A stretch of 64,000 nt of DNA from a virus (IMGVR_UViG_3300036770_004917:1-64000), one strand, 5' to 3'; shown: positions 52,552 through 61,209, counted from the first letter of the stretch. Numbers and translations: made by a program. The notes: generated from the letters alone by a model not told the origin.

Positions 52552-53934
52552 TTATTTTTTTGAACCACCAGCCTGGCCATAGAGAACATCGTCAATTGTG
52601 AGGGCGATATTCTCTAGTGCGGTGATTGCTTCCTGTGTAAGGCCGTTGGAGATATGAATTCCCTGGTGGTCAACCTCAGCGTCGAGACGGTGATAATCAA
52701 TTACTGGGTCAAGCAAACTCTTTACATGGAATGCTTCTTCCGGCGTGCATAGGACGGTAAAAACCTCTTCTTCTACTGGGTCCTGTTTTGAGCCGGTTAA
52801 ACCCTGAAGTAGGTCAATTGCGTATTGCAGTTTCTCTGCGGGCAGTGCCGAACCGCTTGTTGCCACATCAATGATAATGTCTGCCGCTTCATCCATTGCC
52901 TCATCTAGAGACTTGCCGCCAGAAGACAGAAACATCATTCCTGTCGGCATGCCAGAACCTGGCTTGACACTCATTGGCATTGATGGCATTTGTGATGGAA
53001 CGACAACTGGTGCTGTTGGCATTGTGCTCTGCTGATTACGCATGCCAATTTTTTCTGGCTTACCAAACATATATTCGCCTGTCTCTTCCTCGCGATGGTA
53101 AGACAGGCGATAGGTGACTGAGTTGCCATTTCCGGCATCACGATTGAAAGTAACTGAATTCTCCGTTGCGTGAATGATGTCCAGGGGCAATCGCGACCTG
53201 CTCATTAGTTCCATGGCAAGTGCATTGCGTGCCTCATCGGGGAGTACTCGCGCTTCACCTTCACCAAAGATGTCCTCGCGCTCCTGTTGGCGCTGTGGCG
53301 CTATTGCGGATACCTGACGCACGACTTGGGGTAGAACTGGCCGACCTACAATTGCGGCCCCACTAGGGATTCCGGGCATATGATGCATGCGAGGCATTGG
53401 ATTCCCGCACTTTTCTGCTTCGTCGCTCTTGACGGAGATGGTGCCAGTAAGTTGGTTAGCGCCATGAAGAACTGGACTAACCTCATACAATTCAACTTCA
53501 TGAAGAATATTGGCCTGTGTACCGGGGTCAAACGTAGCATTGAGCGTCTTGTACCCAATACTCCACTCTTGCTCCTGGCCAAAGAATGCAACACTAGCAA
53601 AGGCTTCGCGACCCTTTTCGGTGGCCAGGTTGAATTGAACCTTCGCAAAAAGTCCACCCACGCCAGCCTGCTTCATCTTCATTGGTAAACGAGGGTCGCT
53701 TGCAGGAACCTCGTAAATTTCAAGAACCTTGCCGATGGGGTCATTCCAACTATGCCCCCAGACCACCCGAGGCTTGCGGCGCTTGAGGCTTTCAGTAAAG
53801 GCGCCAGTAGCGACAACATCGCCGACCGAGTCCTTGTTGCCAACTGCGGCCACAAAGCACTCAACAATGCCTTGTGCCTCGTCAATGTTTATCTGGCCAT
53901 TCAGTGCCTTGAAACTAATTTGGTCTGTAGACAT
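52552..53934 (-). CDS. Prohead maturation protease, S78-like, with long C-terminal extension
   Basis: 460 residues; AGGAG four bases before the ATG. Residues 10-165 are the serine protease of HK97-type heads: catalytic His61 in WGHSW, Ser125 in QEWSIGY, and an acidic residue in HEVELYEVSPVLHGA (146-160). It cuts the delta domain from the capsid protein during maturation. Families of this type are usually about 200 residues. Here about 290 extra residues follow, with a Met/Pro-rich stretch (about 305-345) and a helical end, which may act as scaffold. Residues 7-11 read SFKAL, the same signature found in most of the block's large proteins, so it may be a self-cleavage site. Its gene stands directly between portal and P1. 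Confidence 0.9.
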   Translation of the reverse strand: MSTDQISFKALNGQINIDEAQGIVECFVAAVGNKDSVGDVVATGAFTESLKRRKPRVVWGHSWNDPIGKVLEIYEVPASDPRLPMKMKQAGVGGLFAKVQFNLATEKGREAFASVAFFGQEQEWSIGYKTLNATFDPGTQANILHEVELYEVSPVLHGANQLTGTISVKSDEAEKCGNPMPRMHHMPGIPSGAAIVGRPVLPQVVRQVSAIAPQRQQEREDIFGEGEARVLPDEARNALAMELMSRSRLPLDIIHATENSVTFNRDAGNGNSVTYRLSYHREEETGEYMFGKPEKIGMRNQQSTMPTAPVVVPSQMPSMPMSVKPGSGMPTGMMFLSSGGKSLDEAMDEAADIIIDVATSGSALPAEKLQYAIDLLQGLTGSKQDPVEEEVFTVLCTPEEAFHVKSLLDPVIDYHRLDAEVDHQGIHISNGLTQEAITALENIALTIDDVLYGQAGGSKK

Positions 53935-54006
53935 ACTGCTCCTAACGACATTCTCAATAATAGTTCTACCTGCTGTTTATTGGTGCAACTAGGGGTAATT
54001 AGATGG

Positions 54007-54044
54007 AGTTTCAGTAAATAAATGTAGCCAACTTTACTGAAACT
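54007..54044 (-). promoter_or_regulatory. 12-base inverted repeat at the portal stop codon
   Basis: AGTTTCAGTAAA (54007-54018) and TTTACTGAAACT (54033-54044) are perfect complements with a 14-base loop. The stem includes the portal stop codon. On the minus strand no T-run follows, so it is not a standard terminator. It may stabilise the portal message, act as a processing site, or partly stop readthrough into the protease gene. Confidence 0.6.
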
Positions 54045-56094
54045 ACGGGCGACTAAATTCCCAAGCCCGTCGCGCCTCGCCGGAAGCAACCTTTGGTCGG
54101 GTGTTGGCTATTGCGTCAATGAAAATTGACGTAATGGAAGAGCGTAGGGCGGTATTCCGTGCGGATTCTTCCTGAATCCCATATGAGTTGTAGATTGCCG
54201 AACCAACTTGTGAATGAATCCCGTCAATGATTTCTTTGATTCGTGTCATTTGTGATTCAATGTTCACAACAGTGTCCTGTGCAGCGGGAATTCTGTATCC
54301 ATCAGACTTTTCGGAGTAAAGTGCTTGGGAATCACGAATTATTGTTGATAAAACCGGCTTGATGTCTTCGTCAATTTGCTTATGCCATACATCCAGGGAT
54401 AGGACGGAATCAACATCCAGTGAGCCCTGCATTAGTGACTTTCTGGATTTCTGGCCGCCAACCTTCTCTAACACCACGCGCTGCATGCGCTCCAGGACTC
54501 GCTCTATTCCTCTATCGAGGATTTCTGTCCATCTTGAAAGTGATGTTTCATTGGCGTCGTCCTTGGTGGATATCTCATGGCTTGTGGCGCTCATCATGCC
54601 CATGCCCTGAGGCATGCCTCCCTGCATTGGAGGCTGTGGGGCAGCAGCACCCATCGACTCTATGGCCATGGCACCAGCCATCGTGGTTGGGTCTGGTGGT
54701 GCTCCGGCAGCCATATCAGGCGGCATTGCTGCCATATCGCCACCAGGCATTCCTGGAGGCATACCCGGCGCTCCAGGGGGCATTCCTGGTGCTCCTGGTG
54801 GCATTCCAGGACCGCCCGCTCCTGGCATTGGCATTCCGGGCTGTGCAGGCGCCATTGGCTTCTTTGTATTGGCGATTGGGGTGAGGTTGGGATTCATGAG
54901 GAGGCTGTCGGCTAAATCTGCCTCAACATCCTTGCGACCAGTTCCAGTTCTATACTCGTTGACAGAAATCAATCCAGCGCGCAATTCCTCTAGCAGGTAT
55001 CTCTCTACTTCCTGTTTTGCAATAATTAGAACAGGGACACTGGATGTATCAAAATCAACGTAGTGCTCGGGGTCAAGTTCATCAAAGGCGCGCGCAAGAA
55101 CTTCGAGGTGTGGAGACATTGTCTCGTTCCAGAAAACACGAATTTCTTCACTGGCATTCGAAAACGTTCTGCCTGCGGCATTACCAATTACTGATTCTGG
55201 AACGCCAAATGAAGAAAGGATTTCCTCTTTAGTAATTTGGCGCATCTGGATATAGGCGGCATCTCGTGGATTCGATGAGGTATCAACGAAGTCGACGCCA
55301 TCATCGGCAGAAATAACCGTCGTTTGACCAACGCGACCTAAATTACCTCTAAACCTATTGCGTAGTTCGTCTTTATCATCATCATCAATTTCGCCACGCA
55401 AAACAAGCAGGCCACCGGGTCGCCCGTCATTCAGTAAGTAGTTTCTGTTATATAACTTGGCAAGGTTCTCAATTTCAATGGCAATGCCTGCCGACTCCAT
55501 CGGAGTGAGCGAAAGATACGGGTCAATTGGATGCGGCCTACGAATCCAGCAGACATCTTCTGGCTTCATAATAACCTTGTCGCCATTAGGCATTAAAACT
55601 TCGTACCCAGACACAAATGTCTTGGGGTCTGGGATTGGGGATGTTGATTGCGGGGGAAGGAGGTTTAGGCCTATGACTCCACCGTCGCGCCCGCGAACTT
55701 TCTCAATGAATACACCACGTGTGCCGAGCAGTAATTGCGATGAAACCCTATATCTGAATATAAATGAATTTTCACCAATATTTGATTTGGTATTTAGGAT
55801 GTCTAGCAAACTACTATTCTTCGCTGCCTTACCCTTGACAATCATTCCTTCGGGAGAATTGTCTTTACGCAAAATTATTGGCAACCGTGCCTGATTCCCG
55901 GCAATCGCATCAATGCAGCGCGCTACCCACGTAACCTTCTGCATGCCCTCGCGGTATGCCCGTTCAATATCCCATGGGTCGCGGTAGCCCTTGCCAACGT
56001 AGGACGAGTTTTGCGCGACTGTTCCACCAGGTCCAAATGCAGATTTCTGCCCCTGGTTGTCAAGCGACTTATTGTCGGTTTTGTTCCAAGCCAT
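54043..56094 (-). CDS. Portal protein, HK97 family
   Basis: 683 residues; forms the dodecameric DNA channel at the head vertex. The core (about 35-420) has family features: DPWDIERAYREGMQKVTWVA at the start, RYRVSSQLLLGTRGVFIEK, a wing with GGLLVLRG, and QITKEEILSSFGVPESVIG near the clip region. Residues about 428-500 form a Gly/Met/Pro-rich insert with repeated PGMPPGA units. A charged helical C-terminal part of about 170 residues follows, longer than in typical HK97 portals. It is divergent from the terminase gene and is followed by the protease after 108 bases. There is no strong ribosome-binding site; coupling to the small upstream gene, two bases away, may help. Confidence 0.93.
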   Translation of the reverse strand: MAWNKTDNKSLDNQGQKSAFGPGGTVAQNSSYVGKGYRDPWDIERAYREGMQKVTWVARCIDAIAGNQARLPIILRKDNSPEGMIVKGKAAKNSSLLDILNTKSNIGENSFIFRYRVSSQLLLGTRGVFIEKVRGRDGGVIGLNLLPPQSTSPIPDPKTFVSGYEVLMPNGDKVIMKPEDVCWIRRPHPIDPYLSLTPMESAGIAIEIENLAKLYNRNYLLNDGRPGGLLVLRGEIDDDDKDELRNRFRGNLGRVGQTTVISADDGVDFVDTSSNPRDAAYIQMRQITKEEILSSFGVPESVIGNAAGRTFSNASEEIRVFWNETMSPHLEVLARAFDELDPEHYVDFDTSSVPVLIIAKQEVERYLLEELRAGLISVNEYRTGTGRKDVEADLADSLLMNPNLTPIANTKKPMAPAQPGMPMPGAGGPGMPPGAPGMPPGAPGMPPGMPGGDMAAMPPDMAAGAPPDPTTMAGAMAIESMGAAAPQPPMQGGMPQGMGMMSATSHEISTKDDANETSLSRWTEILDRGIERVLERMQRVVLEKVGGQKSRKSLMQGSLDVDSVLSLDVWHKQIDEDIKPVLSTIIRDSQALYSEKSDGYRIPAAQDTVVNIESQMTRIKEIIDGIHSQVGSAIYNSYGIQEESARNTALRSSITSIFIDAIANTRPKVASGEARRAWEFSRP

Positions 56095-56096
56095 AA

Positions 56097-56306
56097 TTAA
56101 TCAGAGCCCAGCAGATATCCGTATATTCCGCAATTTACACCTGCCACGATAAGGGCCAAAGGGGGCAACAAAAGACCTGCTCCAATGGCTGTGAGCAATA
56201 CAAACAATACCATTAAAAAATGAGCGGAAAAGGAACGAGTCACGATACGCTCCCTTTGTAGATGAACTCTTAACCGAAGTAGTAATTTTGCGATAATTGT
56301 TTTCAT
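56097..56306 (-). CDS. Small membrane protein
   Basis: 69 residues: a basic N terminus (KLLLRLRVHLQRER) and two hydrophobic stretches (FLMVLFVLLTAIGAGLLLP and LALIVAGVNCGIYGYLL) separated by a short turn. Two membrane spans with positive residues at the front would place the N terminus inside. Size and layout recall small holins, but nothing else here supports lysis. No ribosome-binding site precedes ATG, so the message may be leaderless, as is common in actinobacteria. Ends two bases before the portal start. Confidence 0.5.
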   Translation of the reverse strand: MKTIIAKLLLRLRVHLQRERIVTRSFSAHFLMVLFVLLTAIGAGLLLPPLALIVAGVNCGIYGYLLGSD

Positions 56307-56382
56307 ATGGTATGGTTCTTGTGTGCCTTAAAGTGATTCACGAGATGCAATCTAATACATCGCGGGCCGTCCGGAGTGGAAG
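56307..56382. promoter_or_regulatory. Divergent promoter region between portal and terminase units
   Basis: The 76 bases between the leftward head genes and the rightward packaging and recombination genes must carry both start points. On the plus strand TAATAC (56353-56358) could be a -10 box about 25 bases before the terminase ATG. No clear -35 box was found on either strand, so a phage sigma factor or activator is possible. Confidence 0.4.
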
Positions 56383-57687
56383 ATGACTGACTGGAATAAA
56401 GTTCTCCAATTTTTGGAGCCAAAGCAACCATCGTTCTGCCCGGAAGAACCGTCACTCACGCAAAAAGTTTTCCTCCGAACATATTCGCTAGAAGCATTAT
56501 TTGGCGGAGCAGCAGGTGGTGGGAAATCGTCAGCATTATTAATGTCAGCGTTGCAATATGTAGATGTTCCTGGCTATTCTGCAATTATTTTCCGTCGTAC
56601 ATATGCCGACTTGGCCCTTCCTGGAGCCATCATGGACCGGTTCATTAATTGGATGTCCACCGTCGATGATGTTCGCTGGAACGCCAATAATTACACCGCA
56701 ATATTCCCTTCTGGGGCACGACTTTCCTTTGGTTACCTAAATAACCAACAGGACTTCTTGCGCTATAAGGGTGCCGAATTCCAGTTTATCGGCATGGACG
56801 AGGTGACCGAAATCAGGGAATCGGACTACCGATATATGTTCTCTCGTCTACGTCGCCCGGCTTCAGGCCCACTGGCCCAAGTCCCCCTCAGGATGCGCTC
56901 AGCCTGCAACCCTGCACCAAACTGGGTGCGCCAGAGATTCATCGTAGAGGGGCAAAGCGAGGGTCGCATTTTCGTACCATCAAAATTGTCCGATAACCCC
57001 GGCATTGACGCCGACTCTTATCGCACGGCACTGCAGGCACTGGACCCACTTGAGCGTCGCCGCCTAGAAGAGGGCGACTGGTGGGCCACTACCCTCGGGT
57101 CGATGTTCCAACGAGAGTCAATTGTGATTATCGACCAGACCGATATCCCCAAAATTACATCATCGGCCCGTGCCGTCAGATTCTGGGACCTTGCCGCAAC
57201 GGAGCCTTCTCACTCAAATCCCAACCCCGACTGGACCGTTGGTACATTAATGTTATTCGATGGCGGAATTGCGTATGTCCTTGACGTACGTCGTGCGAGG
57301 GTACGAGGCGAAAAGGTGGAGGAATTGATTGCTCAGACCGCCTACGAGGATGGGCATGCCGTGGCAATTCGCATGGAGCAAGAACCCGGGTCATCGGGCA
57401 AGGGGCTAGTTGACCAATATGCTCGGTACGTTCTTCCGGGATTTGATTTTATGGGAATCAGGTCAACGGGCGACAAGGTAACCAGGGCGCGACCATTTGC
57501 GGCTGCCGTGGCCAACGGCAATGTTAGGTGCGTCCGTGGCCCCTGGCTCACCGACTGGCTTGATGAGTTATCCACCTTTCCTGAAGCGTGCGACCACGAC
57601 GACCAGGTAGACTCTGCCGTCGGTGCATTTACACATCTTGCTGGTTTGGGGTTGCCCCAACGCAAGCGAGTGGGTATCATCGTCTGA
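56383..57687 (+). CDS. terL: Terminase large subunit
   Basis: 434 residues; the motor that pumps DNA into the prohead and cuts concatemers. N-terminal ATPase: Walker A GGAAGGGKSS (41-50) and Walker B with catalytic Glu in FIGMDE (135-140). C-terminal RNase H-like nuclease: Asp269 in RFWDLAA, Glu332 in RMEQEPGSSGKG, and the acidic cluster DHDDQVDS (404-411). GGAG precedes the ATG. It is the first gene of the rightward unit. No small terminase subunit was recognised nearby. It is transcribed away from the portal, which is unusual, since most phages keep both in one operon. Confidence 0.95.
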   Translation: MTDWNKVLQFLEPKQPSFCPEEPSLTQKVFLRTYSLEALFGGAAGGGKSSALLMSALQYVDVPGYSAIIFRRTYADLALPGAIMDRFINWMSTVDDVRWNANNYTAIFPSGARLSFGYLNNQQDFLRYKGAEFQFIGMDEVTEIRESDYRYMFSRLRRPASGPLAQVPLRMRSACNPAPNWVRQRFIVEGQSEGRIFVPSKLSDNPGIDADSYRTALQALDPLERRRLEEGDWWATTLGSMFQRESIVIIDQTDIPKITSSARAVRFWDLAATEPSHSNPNPDWTVGTLMLFDGGIAYVLDVRRARVRGEKVEELIAQTAYEDGHAVAIRMEQEPGSSGKGLVDQYARYVLPGFDFMGIRSTGDKVTRARPFAAAVANGNVRCVRGPWLTDWLDELSTFPEACDHDDQVDSAVGAFTHLAGLGLPQRKRVGIIV

Positions 57688-57712
57688 CACGCTTAATACG
57701 GAAGGGGTTCCA

Positions 57713-58198
57713 ATGGATGCGCTAGAGCGCATTGCCGATATTCGGCAAATTTTGAGCAACTGCATTAATGATGTTGTGAATTCACCCGACATGGAGGTCG
57801 GCGGAGTCTGCGAGGTGCTATACGCACTCCGTGAACTCAAGAAAGATTTGGGCCTGCTGGATGGTGAACTTGAGCAGGCGGCAATCGGGAAAATGGAAGA
57901 GAACATTATCCTCCTCCCCTCCGGTCAGCAGGTCGAGCGCCGAACAGGAGCAGACAGGAAAGCGTGGGACCACAAGGGTCTTGCCACAATTGTCGCCAAC
58001 AGAATTTACGAATCATCCATTGACATGGACACCGGCGAGGTCCTATTGTCACCAACGGAGATGATGGCAAAGATGCTTGATTACGCCGCACCGTCATATT
58101 GGCGAGTGGGTGAACTTGGGAAAATTGGCGTGTCGGCTGATTCATATTGCGAAAAATCCGAAGGCAAAGTCAGCATTTCCATAACGTCAAAGAAGTAA
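57713..58198 (+). CDS. Phage protein of unknown function next to recombination genes
   Basis: 161 residues starting at 57713, where GGAAGGGG lies at the right distance; an ORF extending 30 codons further upstream would overlap the terminase gene. An N-terminal helical part (LERIADIRQIL...LYALRELKKDLGLLDGEL) is followed by a compact part with LLPSGQQVERRTGADRK and AWDHKGLATIV. It sits 25 bases after the terminase and 15 before the Rad52-like gene, in the layout of a recombination operon. A nuclease-inhibitor or SSAP-partner role is possible but cannot be seen in the sequence. Confidence 0.65.
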   Translation: MDALERIADIRQILSNCINDVVNSPDMEVGGVCEVLYALRELKKDLGLLDGELEQAAIGKMEENIILLPSGQQVERRTGADRKAWDHKGLATIVANRIYESSIDMDTGEVLLSPTEMMAKMLDYAAPSYWRVGELGKIGVSADSYCEKSEGKVSISITSKK

Positions 58199-58213
58199 TA
58201 AAAAGGACCAATA

Positions 58214-59038
58214 ATGGCAACCGCCAAGAAGCAACCCCAAACTAAAACGAATGGAGAGAACGAAGTGGACAGCGAGCCAATCGCAGCAACCAACTATCTA
58301 CAAGAGCGCATTGCGGAGGATTCCTATTACTCCGAGCGACGCGCAAAAGATGAACAAAAGCGCAAAGAAGACCTACATCGTCTTCTCGTCGACCTGAGCG
58401 AGCCCTTCCCTCCCGAAGTTGAGCGGGAACTGAGAAAGGGTGGAACATCCCTGACGTACATTCCCGTTAGTGAGGTGATTACTCGTCTGAATCGCTGCTT
58501 CGGGGTGACTGGATGGTCGTCGGAAATCATACGATGCGAGCGTGACCCGCTTGACCCAGACTTTATTGTTGCTCACGTTCGGCTGAGCACCCACAGTGGC
58601 GATATGTACCCGAATGTAACCAAGGATGGTTTCGGTGGGCAGAAAATCAAGCGAACCAAGGCTGGCGAAATTGTTGACCTTGGAGACGAGTTCAAGGGCG
58701 CTGTTTCCGATGCCCTGAAGAAGGCTGCCCAGCAATTCGGCGTTGCCCTGTATCTCGCTCGTTCTGACGAGGCACTCAGTATTGAAATTGAGCAAGATAT
58801 GGCTCAATCACGCCCACAGATTGACCCCAAAGTCGTTGCACTCTGGGAGCAGTTCCGTACATTGAGTGGCACCTTTGGTGCTGAGCAAAAAGCACAGTTG
58901 GGTCAGTTCTGGAACGAGTACGCCAATGGGGCCCCCAAGCCAACATTGGAGACAGCGACGCCACAAATTCTCATGGCGCTTATTGAAGAATGCACGAGGA
59001 TTAGTTTCCCCGGCTCGCAAGTCATCGTTGAAGAATAA
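58214..59038 (+). CDS. Rad52-like single-strand annealing protein
   Basis: 274 residues. The central domain (about 68-190) matches the Rad52/22 annealing family: SLTYIPVSEVITRLNRCFG, GWSSEI, then KDGFGGQKI and VDLGDEFKGAVSDALKKAAQ, ending FGVALYLA. Such proteins pair complementary single strands during phage recombination and replication. A Lys-rich tail precedes the domain. The C-terminal 90 residues are helical and may bind partners such as a single-strand-binding protein. The exonuclease that would expose single strands is encoded next, three bases downstream. AAAAGGA precedes the start. Confidence 0.88.
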   Translation: MATAKKQPQTKTNGENEVDSEPIAATNYLQERIAEDSYYSERRAKDEQKRKEDLHRLLVDLSEPFPPEVERELRKGGTSLTYIPVSEVITRLNRCFGVTGWSSEIIRCERDPLDPDFIVAHVRLSTHSGDMYPNVTKDGFGGQKIKRTKAGEIVDLGDEFKGAVSDALKKAAQQFGVALYLARSDEALSIEIEQDMAQSRPQIDPKVVALWEQFRTLSGTFGAEQKAQLGQFWNEYANGAPKPTLETATPQILMALIEECTRISFPGSQVIVEE

Positions 59039-59041
59039 TCC

Positions 59042-59830
59042 ATGAACCAACCCGATGGCATCGGGGGGCCGCCATACACGCCTCCCCCATATCTATCCCC
59101 TTCGTCAATGGGCACATTTCGGCAGTGTCCGCAGAAATTCAAGTTCAATAAAATTGATGGGATTCCTGACCGACCGAGCGAGGCAACGCTCCTTGGAAAC
59201 TTTGTCCATGAAATATTGGAGGAGTTCTATGCTCAGCCAATTGATGAGCGGTCGATTGCTTCGGCAAAGGTATTGGCTGCGGAGGTTTGGGCAAAGTCGG
59301 AGTGGGAAAAGCGGATTGAGGGATTCGTAAAGCCCGAGCAGCACCGCCGCTTTCGTTGGAGTGCATGGTGGTGCTTGGAGAATCTGTGGAAGATTGAGAA
59401 TCCAAAGTCAATTGAACCAATTGGCATTGAACGCGAGGTCAATGGGCTACTCGGCAGTGCGACCGTAAAGGGCTTTATTGACAGGTACGAGCGCATCGGT
59501 GATGGCACGATATGTATTTCCGACTACAAGACCGGCAAGACTCCAAGTAAGTCATGGGTTGCAGACAAGTTTGTTCAGTTGCGAATCTACGCTGCCCTCA
59601 TGTCGCAAGATGTGCCAGATGTTGGCCAACTCAAGTTGCTTTACCTAAAGGACGGTGTATCATTCTCCTACACGATTAATGAGGATAATAATCAAGAAAT
59701 CATCAACTACGTAGATGAAACTTATGCAAGCGTCCAATCGGCGTGCCAAAGTGGAGATTTCCCATATGTCCGGTCACGACTCTGCGACTTTTGTGCCTAT
59801 AAATCAATATGCCCAGGATGGAAAAAATGA
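59042..59830 (+). CDS. Cas4/RecB-like PD-(D/E)xK exonuclease with iron-sulfur cluster
   Basis: 262 residues. Cys29 (FRQCPQKF) and the C-terminal triplet Cys248, Cys251, Cys257 (LCDFCAYKSIC) are the four ligands of the [4Fe-4S] cluster found in Cas4, AddB and related phage exonucleases. The nuclease core has His56 (GNFVHEILEEF), Asp147 (GFIDRYE), DYKTG (Asp161, Lys163) and QLRIYA (motif QxxxY). It would resect DNA ends to feed the Rad52-like annealing protein encoded just before it. Context is phage recombination, not CRISPR: no repeats or other cas genes are present. Confidence 0.88.
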   Translation: MNQPDGIGGPPYTPPPYLSPSSMGTFRQCPQKFKFNKIDGIPDRPSEATLLGNFVHEILEEFYAQPIDERSIASAKVLAAEVWAKSEWEKRIEGFVKPEQHRRFRWSAWWCLENLWKIENPKSIEPIGIEREVNGLLGSATVKGFIDRYERIGDGTICISDYKTGKTPSKSWVADKFVQLRIYAALMSQDVPDVGQLKLLYLKDGVSFSYTINEDNNQEIINYVDETYASVQSACQSGDFPYVRSRLCDFCAYKSICPGWKK

Positions 59831-60336
59831 CAAATGTAATTAGTGATGACGCCTTTGCGTATTTTGTTGCGGAAGAAGTAAAAAACAAACTCTCTCCGGC
59901 TCAACGAAATACCTTACTTCAGCGTGAAAACTGGGACCGTTGGCAGCGAGCATTGGTCGCCCTGACCGAAAACCTGAAAGACCAGATTCAGCAGATAGCC
60001 GGAGCAGAGGCAGAAGATGAGCGTCGTTTTGAGGGGATAGGCAGCAAGCGAATGCAGAAGGAGATACGTGGGGCATACGCCGACCGTCGCCTCCGCGTTG
60101 AGAGATTCTTGTTCCATGTAAACAAGCGCCTTGATGAAGTAACCAAGATGATTGAAACAGGTGTTGCGCCAGAAGCAAACCCTTGGGAAGTGATTGACTT
60201 CTTTAAGCGTGCGATTTTTGAGCATCGCAAATTGATGGACGAACACGACCTAGAGCCAACACCTATTGATGAGGCTCTATGGGCTGCGCTGTCTGATAAA
60301 TGGCTTTTTGATAAAATAGATACATCACTTCTGTAG
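59827..60336 (+). CDS. Helical hypothetical protein in the recombination operon
   Basis: 169 residues started at 59827, where ATG overlaps the exonuclease stop (ATGA). The protein is helical and charged: RENWDRWQRALVALTENLKDQIQQIAGAEAEDERR, then a basic stretch, then RLRVERFLFHVNKRLDEVTKMI. No metal site or known motif is visible. Position between the exonuclease and an HNH nuclease suggests a DNA-metabolism accessory, possibly a regulator of the exonuclease. Confidence 0.65.
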   Translation: MTNVISDDAFAYFVAEEVKNKLSPAQRNTLLQRENWDRWQRALVALTENLKDQIQQIAGAEAEDERRFEGIGSKRMQKEIRGAYADRRLRVERFLFHVNKRLDEVTKMIETGVAPEANPWEVIDFFKRAIFEHRKLMDEHDLEPTPIDEALWAALSDKWLFDKIDTSLL

Positions 60337-60348
60337 TAAGGGTGTGCA

Positions 60349-60657
60349 GTGCGTAGACGAAGCAAAAAACGCGAAAAAGAGTACGTGATACGCAGGGAGG
60401 TCGTGGAACGGCTCCTATCCGAGCGTCCATACTGCGAAGCCTGTCCAAAATTTGCCAAATATGACGGGAAAGTCTCATACGTACGGCGCGGAAGCGTAGA
60501 TATCCACGAGATTGTTAGACGGTCTCAGGGTGGCTCAATAATAGATGAACCAAACCTTTTGGCCGTATGTCGTGAATGTCATAATCGCATAGGCCGAGAG
60601 CCTCAATTGGCCTTTGACCTTGGTTTGGCTAAACATGGTTGGGAACGAGATAGTTAA
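60349..60657 (+). CDS. HNH endonuclease
   Basis: 102 residues, GTG start preceded by AAGGGTG. Zinc pairs C29-x-x-C32 and C74-x-x-CH(77-78) frame the active site: DIHEIVRRSQGG (His53) and EPNLLAVC (Asn69). This is the treble-clef HNH fold. Free-standing HNH proteins next to terminases often assist in cutting packaging sites. Here the terminase lies 2.7 kb upstream on the same strand, so that role, recombination nicking or homing are all open. A basic N terminus (RRRSKKREK) would help DNA binding. Confidence 0.85.
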   Translation: MRRRSKKREKEYVIRREVVERLLSERPYCEACPKFAKYDGKVSYVRRGSVDIHEIVRRSQGGSIIDEPNLLAVCRECHNRIGREPQLAFDLGLAKHGWERDS

Positions 60658-60751
60658 GTCGTCACAAATTTGGGGTGATTGTTCACTACGGGGGCGGCGT
60701 AATGTAGTAAAGTCTATTTGTCGTAACCCACACTAGACACGGAGACACAAC
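60658..60751 (+). promoter_or_regulatory. Promoter region of the decoration-protein gene
   Basis: A 94-base gap. TTCACT (60682-60687) lies 17 bases before TAGTAA (60705-60710); TTGTTC/TAATGT is a second, tighter option. GGAG stands before the ATG at 60752. The next gene has its own terminator and a distinct base composition, so an independent promoter here is likely even though the boxes are weak. Confidence 0.4.
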
Positions 60752-61132
60752 ATGAGTTCAGTCCTTACCCTCCAGGTTCCTGGCACGCTTTCAACTTCAA
60801 CTGATGTGAAGGTTGTGGCCCCAGTTTCCGGAAAAATCACCGCTGCCTATGCAGCAGTAACCACCGCCCCCGTTGGTAGCGCACTTACAGCCACGGTGCT
60901 AAACGGCGCCGACACTGCTGTTGCTTTCTCAATTGCTGCTGCCGGAACCACCGATGATGGCACCCTCACTGCTGCCAACTGCTCCTTTGATAAGGGCGAC
61001 GTCATCACTGTTGATGTCACCGCAGTCGGCTCAACCACCGCTGGCGCAAACTTGGTCGTATCGTTGGCCATTGAGGTTGACGCCGAAGAGACCACCCCAA
61101 TCACCATCTCGCCAGACAACCGCTTCGGCTGA
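60752..61132 (+). CDS. Probable capsid decoration or head-fibre protein
   Basis: 126 residues, almost entirely Ala, Thr, Val, Ser and Gly, with no long helix predicted by eye. Short hydrophobic strands alternate with turns, as in a small beta-sandwich: VKVVAPVSGKITAAYAAV, ALTATVLNG, KGDVITVDVTAVG, ANLVVSLAIEV. This style is typical of small virion surface proteins. The gene stands alone with its own probable promoter and a strong terminator, and is GC-rich like the capsid gene, which fits very high expression late in infection. No signal peptide. The structural role is inferred from composition and gene setup. Confidence 0.6.
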   Translation: MSSVLTLQVPGTLSTSTDVKVVAPVSGKITAAYAAVTTAPVGSALTATVLNGADTAVAFSIAAAGTTDDGTLTAANCSFDKGDVITVDVTAVGSTTAGANLVVSLAIEVDAEETTPITISPDNRFG

Positions 61133-61143
61133 GCCTGATAGCG

Positions 61144-61160
61144 GCACCGTCTAGCGGTGC
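61144..61160 (+). other. Small hairpin after the decoration gene
   Basis: GCACCG (61144-61149) and CGGTGC (61155-61160) pair with a five-base loop, 12 bases past the stop codon. No T-run follows. It may protect the 3' end of the message; the true terminator lies at 61210. Confidence 0.4.
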
Positions 61161-61209
61161 GACAAACGAATACCTTTGGGTGCGTAGTTCCGTTACCTTA
61201 GGAGTCACT

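Noticed and set aside
59042-59830. Cas4-like gene as part of a CRISPR-Cas system
   Set aside because: No direct-repeat array and no cas1 or cas2 genes were seen; its neighbours are a Rad52-like annealing protein and a resolvase, the normal phage recombination setting.
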